Source of the DNA: Acanthochlamys bracteata
Taxonomy: Eukaryota > Streptophyta > Magnoliopsida > Pandanales > Velloziaceae
Assembly (NCBI GenBank): GCA_019914995.1
Contig: CM034128.1
Span: 3,846,501-3,910,500, forward strand
Reading direction: 5' to 3'
DNA length: 64,000 nt
In this document: positions 12,301 to 24,700 of the stretch, one piece after another
How positions within the stretch are numbered: position 1 is the first letter of the stretch
Layout of the letters: each line of letters starts with the position of its first letter
The notes under the pieces: model-generated
Database searches by the model: none
What the model was told of the DNA's origin: nothing
The model's input: the letters and a program-made list of their open reading frames with translations, nothing else
Position numbers and translations under genes: made by a program

Positions 12301-13742
12301 CATGTTGTGTGATAATTTATAGAATTTAATTTTGTAAACTTTTTAATGAAACGTATAATGCGTAGTAGAAGAGAACGTGGAACATGGCCTTTTGTATTTG
12401 CACTCTTTAAGGGACTTCTTTTAATATTATTTGTACTTTTTTTAATTAATGTATAATAAGACTTTTGAGTCGACGTACAATGACACCTTCGATTTATTTT
12501 ATTTAAGTAAATAAAAAAGAGAAAAGGTGAAAGTTGAACTTGATGAGATTTATTAAAAAATCTATATTGCTACTTTCACGCTTCCACCCAAAAAATACAA
12601 AATAAAATAATTATAATACAGCGGAGACGCAATTATTTTCTTTTTTTTTTATAAGCACTCTTTCTATTCTTCTAACTTTTTAGAGCACAAGAAGCTTTTT
12701 CAGAAAAATATTTCTTTAAGATTTTCAAATTTTAAATATTTTAATTTTAAAATATAAATAAAAAATAAAATTTTTTTAATATGTGTATAACTAATAATAA
12801 TTTTAATATGATTTTTGCAAAATGATTTTCTTATAGTTACAATAACTTAGAATCCAATGACTTAAAAAAAAAGTAAGTGCCTGTAAACATATGGTATATA
12901 AACTTTCACATATATACAGATATATATGATAATATGACGAACGTATTTTTTTATATGCAGAGTTAACTAATATTTATATTGTGTTGAGTATTTCATTTCA
13001 CTTCATTTTAAAAGTTTTTTTAATTTCATATTTTTTAAATAAAAATTTTATTATATTTATAAAATATATTAAAATTTTTAAATAGTTTTTATTCTGAAAA
13101 TTTTTATTGTATAAGAACTCCTTTAGAGAGTGGAGCGGAAATGGCGCCAACGCCCGACGCCCATTCGCCTCATCTCACTTCAATATTTTTATTTTTGTAT
13201 ATTTTTTTAATTATTTTTTATTTATTTTATTTCATACTCCCAAAATTTACCAACAAAACTGCAGACGTATCACGTCTTTGCTAGCTAACTCGTAGACATA
13301 TGGGCCCACAATAACTCTCCGAAGTTAAATACACACATTAAAATAAAACTATTATTATAAAATAATACTTTAAACAAATAGTTAATTATATATTTTTAAC
13401 AAAATAAATTAAAATATAAAACATATTTTTAGTTAACTTTTTGTTCTAGTAAAATAACTATAACGAAAATCTAGATTAATGAAATTTTCAATATTACAAT
13501 TTATTTCTACTAATTATTATTAAGAGATAATTATAAAATCCACTGAATCATTATGCCTCTTTTTAGTTTTACTTAAAATTTAAATACAATTATTAATTTC
13601 TTTAAACCCTTTTATAGAAATTAATGCGTTTACCATCTCTCTTCTTCACGTAACCGTTGTTATCTCAACACTTACCAGCCCACTAATCATATTAACACTG
13701 CTAACTTTTTTAACCCTCTTAGTTAATTAGAGATATCAACAA
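9370..13742. other. Intergenic spacer with a 23-bp tandem duplication and AT-rich tracts
   Basis: No exon or reading frame is supported here. A 23-bp unit is exactly duplicated at 9884-9906 and 9907-9929 (starts TAGCAAGTTGTAATTGATGA). There is an A run near 11590 and a T run at about 11797-11815. From about 11800 to 13560 the sequence is extremely AT-rich. About 13010-13110 resembles the core of the short AT-rich elements at 32.6, 37.5 and 45.4 kb. Confidence 0.6.
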
Positions 13743-13750
13743 CATATAAA
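13743..13750 (+). promoter_or_regulatory. TATA box of the Usp-kinase gene
   Basis: CATATAAA lies about 180 bases upstream of the kinase start at 13929. It is followed by a GA-rich leader with GAA repeats, typical of plant 5' UTRs. Transcription would start near 13775. Confidence 0.55.
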
Positions 13751-13824
13751 GAGGAGGAAGAAGAAGAAAACAAGTTTTTCAGCAAAGCTTCAATCTTTGG
13801 TTTGAGTTCCCACTCGCGCCACTC

Positions 13825-13866
13825 ATGCGTGGAGCTCTCTCTCCTCTTTCTGTGATTCACTTATAA
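13825..13866 (+). other. Upstream ORF (13 codons) in the kinase leader
   Basis: The first ATG after the predicted transcription start opens a frame MRGALSPLSVIHL that stops at 13864-13866, 62 bases before the kinase ATG at 13929. It does not overlap the main frame, so reinitiation is possible and it could lower kinase translation. This assumes that transcription starts at the TATA box at 13743. Confidence 0.5.
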
Positions 13867-13928
13867 CATTGCAGCAAACTCATAGAAGAAGAAGAAGAAG
13901 AAACAAAGATTTAGTTTGAATTGAAAGA

Positions 13929-16900
13929 ATGAGAGTAACGAACGACAATCAGAAACTGGCAATGGAGTCGCAGCAAAGAACAGAAAAGGAAGAAGAAAAG
14001 TTTGAAGGGAAAACTATTGTTGTTGGAGTTAGAATGGATTTGGAGAGCAAAGAGTTATTGACTTGGGCTCTTGTTAAAGTTGCTACCGCCGGCGATCGTG
14101 TTATTGCTCTTCATGTTGTTCCTGCTACCGGTGCCGGTGAGTGAGATCGCATCTTAGCCGTTTGAGATTTTGATCTCTACAACTGTTCTTGATTGGATAT
14201 TTGGGATTTTTTTTTCTAACCGAAGTTTTAATTTTTGTTGTCCAGATGGGAATCCTTCATCTTTTCTCGCTCTTGTTAAAGCATTTGGTTCTGTTCTTGC
14301 CGTATACGAAGGTTTCTGCAATCTAAAGCAGGTGAAATTATTGTTGTCTTTCTTTTTCTAGCAATTTTTTTCTTTTTCTTTCTTTCTTTCTTTCTTTCTA
14401 CTTTCCCCTTTTCTTCTTTTGCATGAGAATCTCTGCTTATCCGTCTCTCAAGTTTCCCCCCCTTTTAGTTAGTTAATTAATTTCCATATAAAAGAGAAAA
14501 TGAATGAAATTTCTTCTGATTTCTAGATGATTTTCTTGAAAGTTCATTCCACTGAGTACCAAAAATCAATATGTTTTCAGATTTCTGATATTAGTCAGCA
14601 ATGTGTTTCAGATCGATCTCAAGATGAAGGTATGCCGTGGCTCAGCAGTTAGAAAGGTTTTGGTCCGAGAGGTGAGCGCATGCTCGGCTGCCAAGATCAT
14701 CTTGGGTGTCAATAGAACTGGTCGAACAATTGGGTGAGCTACTGAAACAATTATCCTCATTGACTGCATGAAAAATGTATACTCATGAATCATGATTTTG
14801 TGTTATGGGATTATGATAATTTAGGTACTCTTCCACTTCAGTAGCCAAGTATTGCGCGAAGAAGTTGCCGCCTGATTGCTCGGTGATGGCAGTAAGTAAT
14901 GGCAAGGTGGTATATCACAAAGAAGCAGCATCATCAACTACATCTTCCAAAGCCATAGGTGAACATTTTCAGACCATTGGTTTTATTTCCTTTTCATTCA
15001 GTTTTTTTGTTCTGTTTCTAAGATTTGGTGATAATTACAGTACCAGGGAAAGCTGTTGATCATGGAAAGCCTGCTTGCTTCATGGCACTGGCTAGACAAG
15101 TATCAAGCAAGCATTTGAGAAGTCTGAAGAGTAAAGCAAGGAAGTCTAACCCATCAAGGAAATTGATGCATGGGGCCAATGTCACAGTTGCAGTGGGATT
15201 GAACTGTGACATAATTGGTGCCAATAGGAGCTCATCACAGGTTTGTCCCACGAAAACCGAGCAATCCAGTGAGGAGACTAAGGAAGATGAATCATTGGCA
15301 ATTGTGCCTGTCCTGAAGGCAGAGGATCCTTCAACTTTGATGCATGTAGCTGTCACAGAGTTGCCAGCAGTAAAGCATGGGTGGCCTCTCCTTCAAAAGA
15401 CATTCTTGAGTCACCGTAAGGCCTCATCATCAGAGAGATCGAAGGGCTCTGTGGTTCAATGGGCAATGCGGCTTCCTAGCCGGTACTCATTGGCAATCCA
15501 TCCTGATCAGAAAACCATCAAGGCAGAAGCATATGCTAAAGTAAGTTATAACAATGGGAGCAACACAATAGTTCCTGTGGACTCTTATTTGTCTAGCACA
15601 TCGGTTAAAATTAATGAGGTAAGTGAGATCTCTGAGGAGTTAGCTTCTCTTCCGGAGAAGTATTCATCCACATGCAGAGTGTTCACCTATATGGAACTCA
15701 TGCAAGCAACATCAAATTTTTCACCAGGTTAGAAGCCTCAGGTTGTCTAAAATTATAAATTCGTCTTTGACATAAATACTGAGGCCATTTTCATGTTTGC
15801 TGCAGTGAATTTGATTGGACAAGGTGGCAGCAGTTGTGTTTATAAGGGGTACCTTTCAGACGGCAAGGAGCTAGCAGTGAAAATTATGAAGAATTCTGAG
15901 GATGCAGTCAAGGAATTTGTCCAGGAAATTGAGATAATCACATCACTGCATCATAAGAACATTGTATCTCTTTTTGGATTTTGCTTTGAGAACAACAACC
16001 TGCTATTGGTTTATGACTTCTTGTCGCGGGGCAATCTGGAGGATAACCTTCATGGTATATACTATATGTTAGAAATAAATTTTTTTCCAATTGTTATCTT
16101 ATTTCCCTGTCCATGACCTCACTTCATCCACAATCCTCACTACTAGGTGAGGAAGAGAAGAGAGAAACCCTCAGTTGCTCTGAAAGGTGTAAAGTGGCTG
16201 TATGTGTTGCAGAGGCACTTGAGTATTTACACAGTGGAGGAAGCGGTCAACCTGTGATCCATAGGGACGTGAAATCCTCAAATATACTTCTCTCTGATGA
16301 TTTTGAGCCACAGGTGCTGCAGTGAGATTTTTACAACTTGTTGGTTTACTTGAAATTTCTTAGATTTTTCAGACGTATAGTGAAATTTTTTAATATTAGG
16401 TCATTTGTCTAAATATGCTGACAATCATGTCTTTTTCATTGTTTAGTTGTCAGATTTTGGTCTGGCTACGTACGCGTCATCAACTTCACAGACAACATCC
16501 TTTGATGTTGCAGGAACATTCGGGTGTGTGTACTTGCTTGTGGCTTCAAATTCATCATGTTTCTTACTAGGTATAATAGCTTTATAACCTGGCATTACTA
16601 CCATGACAGGTACTTAGCCCCTGAATATTTCATGTACGGAAAGGTCACTGAAAAATTAGATGTCTATGCTTTCGGTGTTGTGCTTCTTGAGTTGATCACG
16701 GGAAGAAAGGCTATTTTGACAGGAGGCTCGAAAGGTCAGGAGAGCCTTTTATTATGGGTAATCTCTCCCTTCTGATGTCCAAGTTAAAGCGGCATCGCAT
16801 TTTCAAATCTCTATAAGCAACCTATTTATAAATGTTCTGAAGGAATTTTCTTTTTCAAACTTTGTTGTTCCTTCCTTCGAAGTAAGAGGACTGAACATAT

Positions 16901-17499
16901 GGGACATGCATCTGCAGTATGTGTTCCATTTTTTGCTGGAATGCTGCTCAGAAACAAATGTAATTGGATGTTATGGGCCTGTTTTGCAGGCAAAACCAAT
17001 CCTACAAAGCGGAAAAGTTACGGAAGTGGTAGATCCATGTCTTGGTGGTGCATACAATCATGATGAAATGGAAAGAATGGTATTGGCTGCTTCCCTTTGT
17101 ATCCGCCATTCACCACATTCTCGACCTCGAATAGCCCTCGTAAGGAAATATATTTGCAATGTCTCTTTTCTGTTCTATTAGTCAATCTCAGTTAAGAAAT
17201 GAGGCAAAATTTGTATTGTAACTTTTCATCAGGTTTTAAAGCTTCTCCAAGGAGACGATGGTGTTCTAAAATGGGCAAGGTCTCAGGCAAATGCTTCTGA
17301 AGAACTGGATGGTTTTGATGATGAAGTTCCATGCCTAGATTCTAATATCCAATCTCACATCAACTTAGCACTTCTTGACATTGAGGACGACTCAACCTCA
17401 GTCAGCAGTGTCGAGCCTACTGTTGATTTTATTACAGCCAACACTACATTAGACGATTACTTGAAAGGACAATGGAGCCGTTCATCAAGCTTTGATTGA
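13929..17499 (+). CDS. Receptor-like cytoplasmic kinase with N-terminal Usp-type domain
   Basis: Soluble Ser/Thr kinase joined to a universal-stress-protein (adenine nucleotide alpha-hydrolase-like) domain; probable orthologue of At1g77280/At1g21590, whose substrates I do not know. Eleven exons give 764 residues: 13929-14136, 14246-14331, 14612-14733, 14825-14958, 15041-15727, 15806-16054, 16147-16313, 16447-16523, 16610-16757, 16990-17139, 17233-17499. The Usp domain is about residues 25-175 ([38 protein letters not shown]). A polar linker of about 220 residues follows. The kinase domain has [11 protein letters not shown] (417-427), catalytic Lys438, HRDVKSSN with Asp536, DFG at 554-556 and GTFGYLAPEY, so it looks active. 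A second in-frame ATG is at codon 12. No signal peptide or membrane segment is seen. Confidence 0.93.
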
Positions 17500-18785
17500 T
17501 CTTATATTTTTCTCCTCCAATGTGCAGTGTTGATGTAATTATTTTTGTGGTGGTTGGGCTTAGGATGAGAGGTGGTACAGATACCCTCCTCCTTCCCTTG
17601 ATGAAAGTTTGTGGTATGCATCTGTGAGATTGTCCATGATCTCCGTGCAATTCATGTCTGGTCTCCCATATCATTCCGGTCCGCAAGGGTGAGGGAATTG
17701 GATAGGAGTTTATCCAGTTGACTGTTGTTCATGCGGTGCCTTTTTCTTTGTAAAACCTTCAAATAGTGTGAACTTGCATCACTCATCCAAAGCATTTATG
17801 AGAAACCGAGAGGTAATAGAGGTAATGTGTCTGATAGCTACGCATTGCTGTTAGGTAGAAGACCAATTTAAAGCTATGCATCTATGGACATCTCGAACAA
17901 GAAAGTTGATCAGTTCATTGTCGGTGCTGACCTTGTAGAAGGTGTCATGAGAAAGTTTACAAAATTTTGGTGTAATCTATTCTCATACATGCATACATTA
18001 ATACATACGATGCATACATGCACAAATATATAGGCGGGTACAACTCCTGAAACTAAATTAAAATTAACTTTAAGCTTCAAAGTAACCTAATTCATTTTGG
18101 TGAAGTATACCAGATGTCAATTTGTAATTAGAATGTACTTTCTTAAAAGAGAGAAAACAAGTTCAATGAGCTTACCTTATTCGGATGGTCATATGTATCA
18201 GAATGTTCACAAATACCATCTGTATCGTCCAATGATTGTTCATGCTGTTATTTGTTGTCAGCGCAAACCTACACATTATTACCAAATTAGAAAATCACAA
18301 TAAACACAAAATACAGTTACAAGCGTACTCGTATACTGCATGACAAAGAACCTCTATGATCCCGGTCCCCTTCTATGCATGAAGCTAGAACCTTACTTAA
18401 AGTAGAAGGCAATAAAAGATAGACCAAGACAATAAGTTTGCATAGTTTGAAAATAAACAAAAGGATAAATTAGTGGGGAAGTTTCAAAGATTGTGTGCCG
18501 CGACAATTCCTCCATTCCAGTTTAGCGTCACCTTAGAACAACCTTCAACCTTCCCCTTGTGCATGAAACTGCAGAACATAACAGGCTAGAGAAGATAAAA
18601 GGGATATCTTCATTTGAAAAATAAAACTGTAAGAAGTTAGGTACATGGAGAAGCACTTATTTGCGGCTCCTATGTTGCTTTTCTCAAATCAATCAATTGC
18701 TGCACTAAAATGCTTCGGCAGCTGGTAAAGACTGAAACCTCCTTAAACAACCTCTACCTAAAAAGAATTTCACAACCTCCCTCCC
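17500..18785. other. Convergent 3' regions of kinase and SDG8 genes
   Basis: The kinase (plus) and SDG8 (minus) stop codons face each other across 1.3 kb. The stretch holds both 3' UTRs and a small cluster of CATACAT-like simple repeats near 17990-18025. No gene is supported; the small open frames here lack splice sites or family resemblance. Confidence 0.6.
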
Positions 18786-21700
18786 TCAAGACCATGCATA
18801 GTAGCTAGAAGCTGCTTCTCTACTGCTACCTCTGAATCCATGATCATTCTTTTCCCTAGGCCATGCAGGCCAATGTCTATGAAAGTGTTGGTTGTTGTTA
18901 CTCCCATAGGGTCTACAGAACCTCTTTCCTGAGCATCTAACTCTTTGGGAATAGTGAGGAAATCTAGACGCTGCAGTATTTCCATGCTTAGGTCTTTCTC
19001 TATATAACCTTGATGAGCTGATATTTGCAGCTTGTACATGATGATTAGCACCACAAGGTGGCATATGGTTAGAGTGATCTTTAGCACCTGTAGCTGAACA
19101 AGTATTTTCCCGCGTATAAGAAGGCAAAGGTGGAAAAGGATGGAAGGGCATGCCTGGTGCTACAGCCCACCTTTTATGGAAGTTGCAACTGTCTGGTTCA
19201 GGAGTTCCCAGTTGTTGCATGAGGGCCACAGGGACACCATATGACACATGGAGGTGTGACATGTATCTATCCTGCAGTTGCCCAATAACGACGCCATCTT
19301 TAGGCATTGAACATTCTGCGGAAATCCCAAGGCAACAATCACTAGTGAGGTAGCTTCTGAATCGCAGAGGAGCTATGAACCCAGGAGGTGCTTCATCATC
19401 AATGCCCTGCTCTCTTGGACAACTTGAGCCACCAGGATTATGAGAGCCATTTTCTTCTCTGTAATTATCATTTTCCTGATTTAAGGCGTCAGTATGAGTC
19501 ATATTTTCCATTTGCAACCCATTAATAAGCCTCTCATCGCCTTTGAGATACTTGTTTCCAACAAAACTGAAGGATTCGAAGGCTGATCCTGCACCATCCG
19601 GTGGCTGATCCCATTGGCTTTTCCTCTTCCTAATACGAGAACTGATAGCAGGATAACTTTCAGCTTTGTGCAGAGAACTACAAACTGGCCCATATCGGCA
19701 TGAAGATGTTTCTGCATTGGTCCCTTCAACCAAGGAGATTGTGACATCACCGCTTCTTGCTACCTGGTCATGCCGGTTTTGATAGTACGAAGGCTGACAC
19801 TTAGGCTGGCTATACATAGGTTCTAACATGTAATCCTCCCTACCTGCTAATTCTGTCCTAATATTACGGGGAAAGTACTTATCTCTAAAGTCCCTTGCAA
19901 TTTGATGGACCTGTGACCACATCAACAGAGAAACAATTCTTATGAAAGAGGCACAGGCTAGATCACCCTATCCAACTTAATAATAGCTACCAATAAAAGG
20001 GAGCTAAAAATATAGCAACATAAGTTATAGACAAGTTTGAAAAAGAAATTCAAAATAAAAAATGCAAGTCAAAGTCTTAAGAAAAATGAATCAGATCAAT
20101 ACATCCCAGTAGTGTGGAGGCAAAACCCCCTAGCTCCTACACTGCTGCAATTAACAGAACAGTATCTTTAGTGAGGTAGCGGGAAACAACTTGATCCTTA
20201 TCCGTCAAATTTTCGCCCAGTTGCTTCATTGGTCATCATCTCACAATCCAATAGACCTCACCATAATCTATCGAGTAATTCTATGTGTACCCAAAAGGGG
20301 AACCCAATTTGTACCATTTCTTTAATTGTACGGTTGGGATGGGATGAAATACATGCCTTGTGATATTGTTAGAAGATGAGTGGTGGATTTGAAGGAAATG
20401 GTACAAATTTGGTACCCAAAAGGTTTAAGGAAAATGGTACAAGTTTGGGTATCCAAAGTATTACTCTAATCTATTTCCTCTAGATTGACACCAAATTCAT
20501 CTCCCTTACAGCAACCTTTACAAAAGTTTGTTATTGGATGTTCATTTATCCACTACAGTATCCAGATGTCCGCAATACTCTGGTTTCTGTTACAGCTATA
20601 CCTAAGATGGAGAGGGGAACTGGCACAAAATGCTTATAATGTAGAATGTCAACTATGTCCAACAGAATCTTTTTCTTTAGGCATTTGATTCCAAGTGATG
20701 AAAGCAGAAACCAAGCGCTTCAGTAGTAAGGCTTGCTGTACAGCTATCCTAAAGGTGGAAAGGGGAATTGGCACAAAATGCTTAAAATGTAGAATGTCAA
20801 TATGTCCAACAGACAGTTTTTTATTTACGCATTCTATAATGATTCTATGTGAAGAAAGCAGAAACCAAGAGCTTCAGTAGTAACTAACTCAGACGAGGGC
20901 ATTGCATTTGAAGTGTAAAGTTGTTAGAAAACAGTAAATATGGCAAAAGAAAAGAACTGCTGAAACAGTTAAGGTCTGAAACAGTAACATAGAGAACAAA
21001 ATACCAAAGATTGATGAATATCAACAATATTATAGTTCCTAAGAAATAATTTGTAGGTAAGGTGTAACTATTTACTGAATATCATGTGACTTTCCTACTA
21101 AGACCAAATAAAAAGATTCGTAAGCTTCAAAATACCAGCTATGTAGGAAAGAAAGAAACCGTAAAATCATATAGGAAAGAATTGGCAACTCTTTAGCATA
21201 TCTACATTTATGCAAAACACCAAGATCACCTACATACATGTTTCATAGATTCCTATAGCTATAGGCCACAAATTAATTCAAGGTTCAAAACAAAGCCAAA
21301 AGGAACTGTCACTCAAAGAGGCAACTACAAAATAAGAGTCACTGACATAGTAACAATAAAGTGATGATAACAAGAAACAAAATAATAAAATGAGACTCAT
21401 ATTTCATGAAAAATCTTTAGGATGATGCAAGTACCTTTGAATCATTATGCCTGGTCAATCCCAGAATAGACTCTTTAAAGCTGTATCGCAAGCAAAGAAA
21501 ACTAGATCAGAGATAATACAAAGAGAAATTCATCATTGTATAAAAAAATCGTTGTTAGGAAAAATAATTATAATCTGTTATTACTAAAAGACTGAAGAAG
21601 TGAACTAAAAACAAGAAATAACAGTAACTGTTTTGTTCTAATCACTAAGCCTAGAGATATAAATTCAGACATAAAACACAATAATTATGATTCTAATCTA

Positions 21701-24700
21701 TGTTTGCTTATACCAAGAAACAGCAGGAGAGAGAGCACTTCTAGAAGGTCATAACTATGAGAAATGGCACTTGTGCTATTAGGTACAAAAATTGATACCA
21801 AAAGTTTTTATTATGTCAAATAATGGTTACATTAATAAATTTCTATAGCTGGATCTTGACACCAAGTAGAATGTAATTATGCAAAAGGTCTTCTCCTACC
21901 TCTCCATTCCACTATATGGAGGACCACTGTTCATGTGTTCAGGTGTAAGGATTTCTTTCTGGGCAAGAAAGTCTAACACCTGGAAAAAATAAGAGGCATC
22001 AGTTTGTTAAATATTCAAAACCCAAAAAGACCCAAATAAAGCATTACCTTGAAAAGAACAATAGAACACAGCAACAATCTAAGGGCTTCCCAGACAATCT
22101 TACAGCTAGCTTAAAAAAATTTTAGAGACTGAGAAGAGAAAAGGGCATGAGATGATTATTACTCAAGAATTTGATATACACCAAGCAGACAGAACCGATA
22201 CAGAAACAAGTGTCAGGCTTCCTGTAAAATTACCGTTGGAGTAATAAGAACCATACAGCTCGAAACATAAGAGCATTTGTCTGAGTAAAACAAAAACAAG
22301 AAATTTCAGATCACGCCAACAATTAACTTTCCCATTTAACATAGGGCCAGCTGGGACTCTGAAATTCCTAGATGTATTCAAATTTTCATGTGATGCGATT
22401 AATCCACTGTATTTCGATCAATTTATAGATCACAAACATGATTAGCAAAATTTATGTGCAGTCTCCGTTACAGTTTCTAAACAGAGACAGAATATTGGTT
22501 TAAGGAGTGGTCAGAGCATGCAAACATGAGTCAACTTGATTTTCCTCCCATCTTTGTACACTCTTAATCCAGGACTTTCTTACATAGTATTTAGAATAAA
22601 TGCAAAGCTAACACATATCTGCAACATGAAGTGTGGGCCAAAAGGATAAGTCTTCAGAACCTTAATCTTCCAATGAGAATATCAGATATGAGGACATTTA
22701 GAATTTTCATGGCTTCTACTCAAATTTTGAAGGTTGTGCTTACAAAATGGATATCCATTTGAAGGTTCCCTTATGGTGGCCACTGTCCAACCAAATAGGT
22801 TAGACAGAAAACAAAAGGCAGGAGAGAACTAGGTGCATTACTACATAATCTCACCCTCTCTTAATTTTTATTTTATTTTTTTAAAGAAAGGAAGGAACAG
22901 TAGTGTGGCTGAATACAACATGAGTCCAACATTCAACCATTCCAGTTTAGCTTTTAGAATACAACAGGAGGTCAACACAAACCAAACCCCACAAAATGAA
23001 CAGTAGTGTGGCTAAATAGAGAATGTAATGCGTCATAAAACATCAAGGTCATTTATCATGCATGTAAAAGCAATAACAAATTGTTATTAATCTTGGCATA
23101 AGTCCAGCAAATAATAACAGTGGATAAGCTTACCTTCAAAAGCTTCCGAATTATCGGAGTTCTGATGATATTATCACGATTCTGCTTCAGTATGTTATGC
23201 AGCATCTGCAATCCTGCAAGCAGCAAAAGAAAGATCTTAATGGGTTATAGTCCAAAGACAACCCTATTCGTAAAACAATCTTGCCAATAAAATAAGTTGG
23301 AGATGTGAACTACCGTTTTTGTTTATTATATCTTTCAAAACCATCCGAGATTTTGTTTTCAATAGCGCATCAAGCACCAAAGAGAGATCCCTTATGCTGT
23401 TACACAAGAAGCACAGTCAAGCATCTCAGTTACACAAAGAGTAACAGGACAAGGAAAAGAGTTCCTAACATAAACCTTTGAGATGTGCCTCCAACATGAT
23501 TCCCAGTTGCAGCAGTGATAAACAAAAGCTTCAAATAGCCTTTGGTAGCATCCTGTCAACCAAGAATTCAAATCAGAAATTGAAACTACAGTGCTGGCTC
23601 TAGGACAGCAAGATTGCAAATTTGCAATAGTAACTGCATGGGATATTTTAATGGTGGTTGGATCAGATGAGGTTAAACTCATTAAGTAGATGACTCTCAC
23701 ATGCCATAGTGAGGTCATGAATATGAATTCAGCAAATCCTATGATCATATGCAGAAAGGCTAGAAGCAAAAGACATTTGAAACATCAAAACTAAAAGGAA
23801 AACAAACTAGAAACAAATTCTTCGCTAGATAGTGGTGCATACTTTATGTTTGCTGATTCCTCCTTCAGCGTCTAATAAATGATTGAGTTTATCCTCAACT
23901 GCACAAAGAGGGTGAAGATGCTTTAACTACTCATTTTTTCTAGTTTGTGAGAAAACATGCAGCATGTAACCTTTTAACCTACCTCCAAAGCATTGGCCAG
24001 CTCCACCTGCGAGCACTTTAACTTTGTTTACCACCTCATCCTTATTGACAGACTTGCTCCTCTTTATTGCAACAGGCAAAGATGATTTCTCCATTGGCCA
24101 AGGTTTTGAAATTGGACTTAATAATGAAATCTTGTCAGAACAAGAATGAAGATCAGATTTGAAATCATCAGAAGTCACCAAAGACTCCACCGAAATTTCA
24201 GATACAGGTTTTCGCACTGCCACTTTTGGTTGAATGTCGTTTATAGGTTTAACACCAGCTGCTTCAGGTTGCATTAAACTACATGAAGAGTTATGAGAAT
24301 CTCGGGCAACTTCCGATGGATCAAGATGAGATAATAGTCCAGGTAAACGGTCTTCATTCTGTGATTGCATTTCAGGCTCTGGGACATTAGGAGAGCAATC
24401 TGTTGAATTATTTGTAATTTGCCTTAAAGATTCTTTGATCAGAAACTTTATGGGCTTGTCCTCATCTAAATTGCATTTAGCATCCTCAAGAACCATCAGA
24501 GGTTTTTCTTCACCCAAATCACCTTCAATAACAGAACAGCGCTCAGCTCTTAGGTCAGTTCTCTGCAAAGAAGATTCACCAGCCATATTTGAATTGCTAC
24601 CCTGATACACGGCCTTGTGTTTATCTGGACTGCGTTTGGCACCCTTACGAACCATGACAGGTTCAGGGTAGTCTTCATCGGATTCATCTTGGATAATAAT

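Noticed and set aside
18770..19750. Alternative frames within the last SDG8 exon
   Set aside because: They overlap a 375-codon frame that continues the SDG8 protein through a good splice site.
20485..20880. Paired small plus-strand frames with repeated [13 protein letters not shown] peptides
   Set aside because: The repetition comes from the 148-bp tandem duplication in an SDG8 intron, not from a repeated protein.
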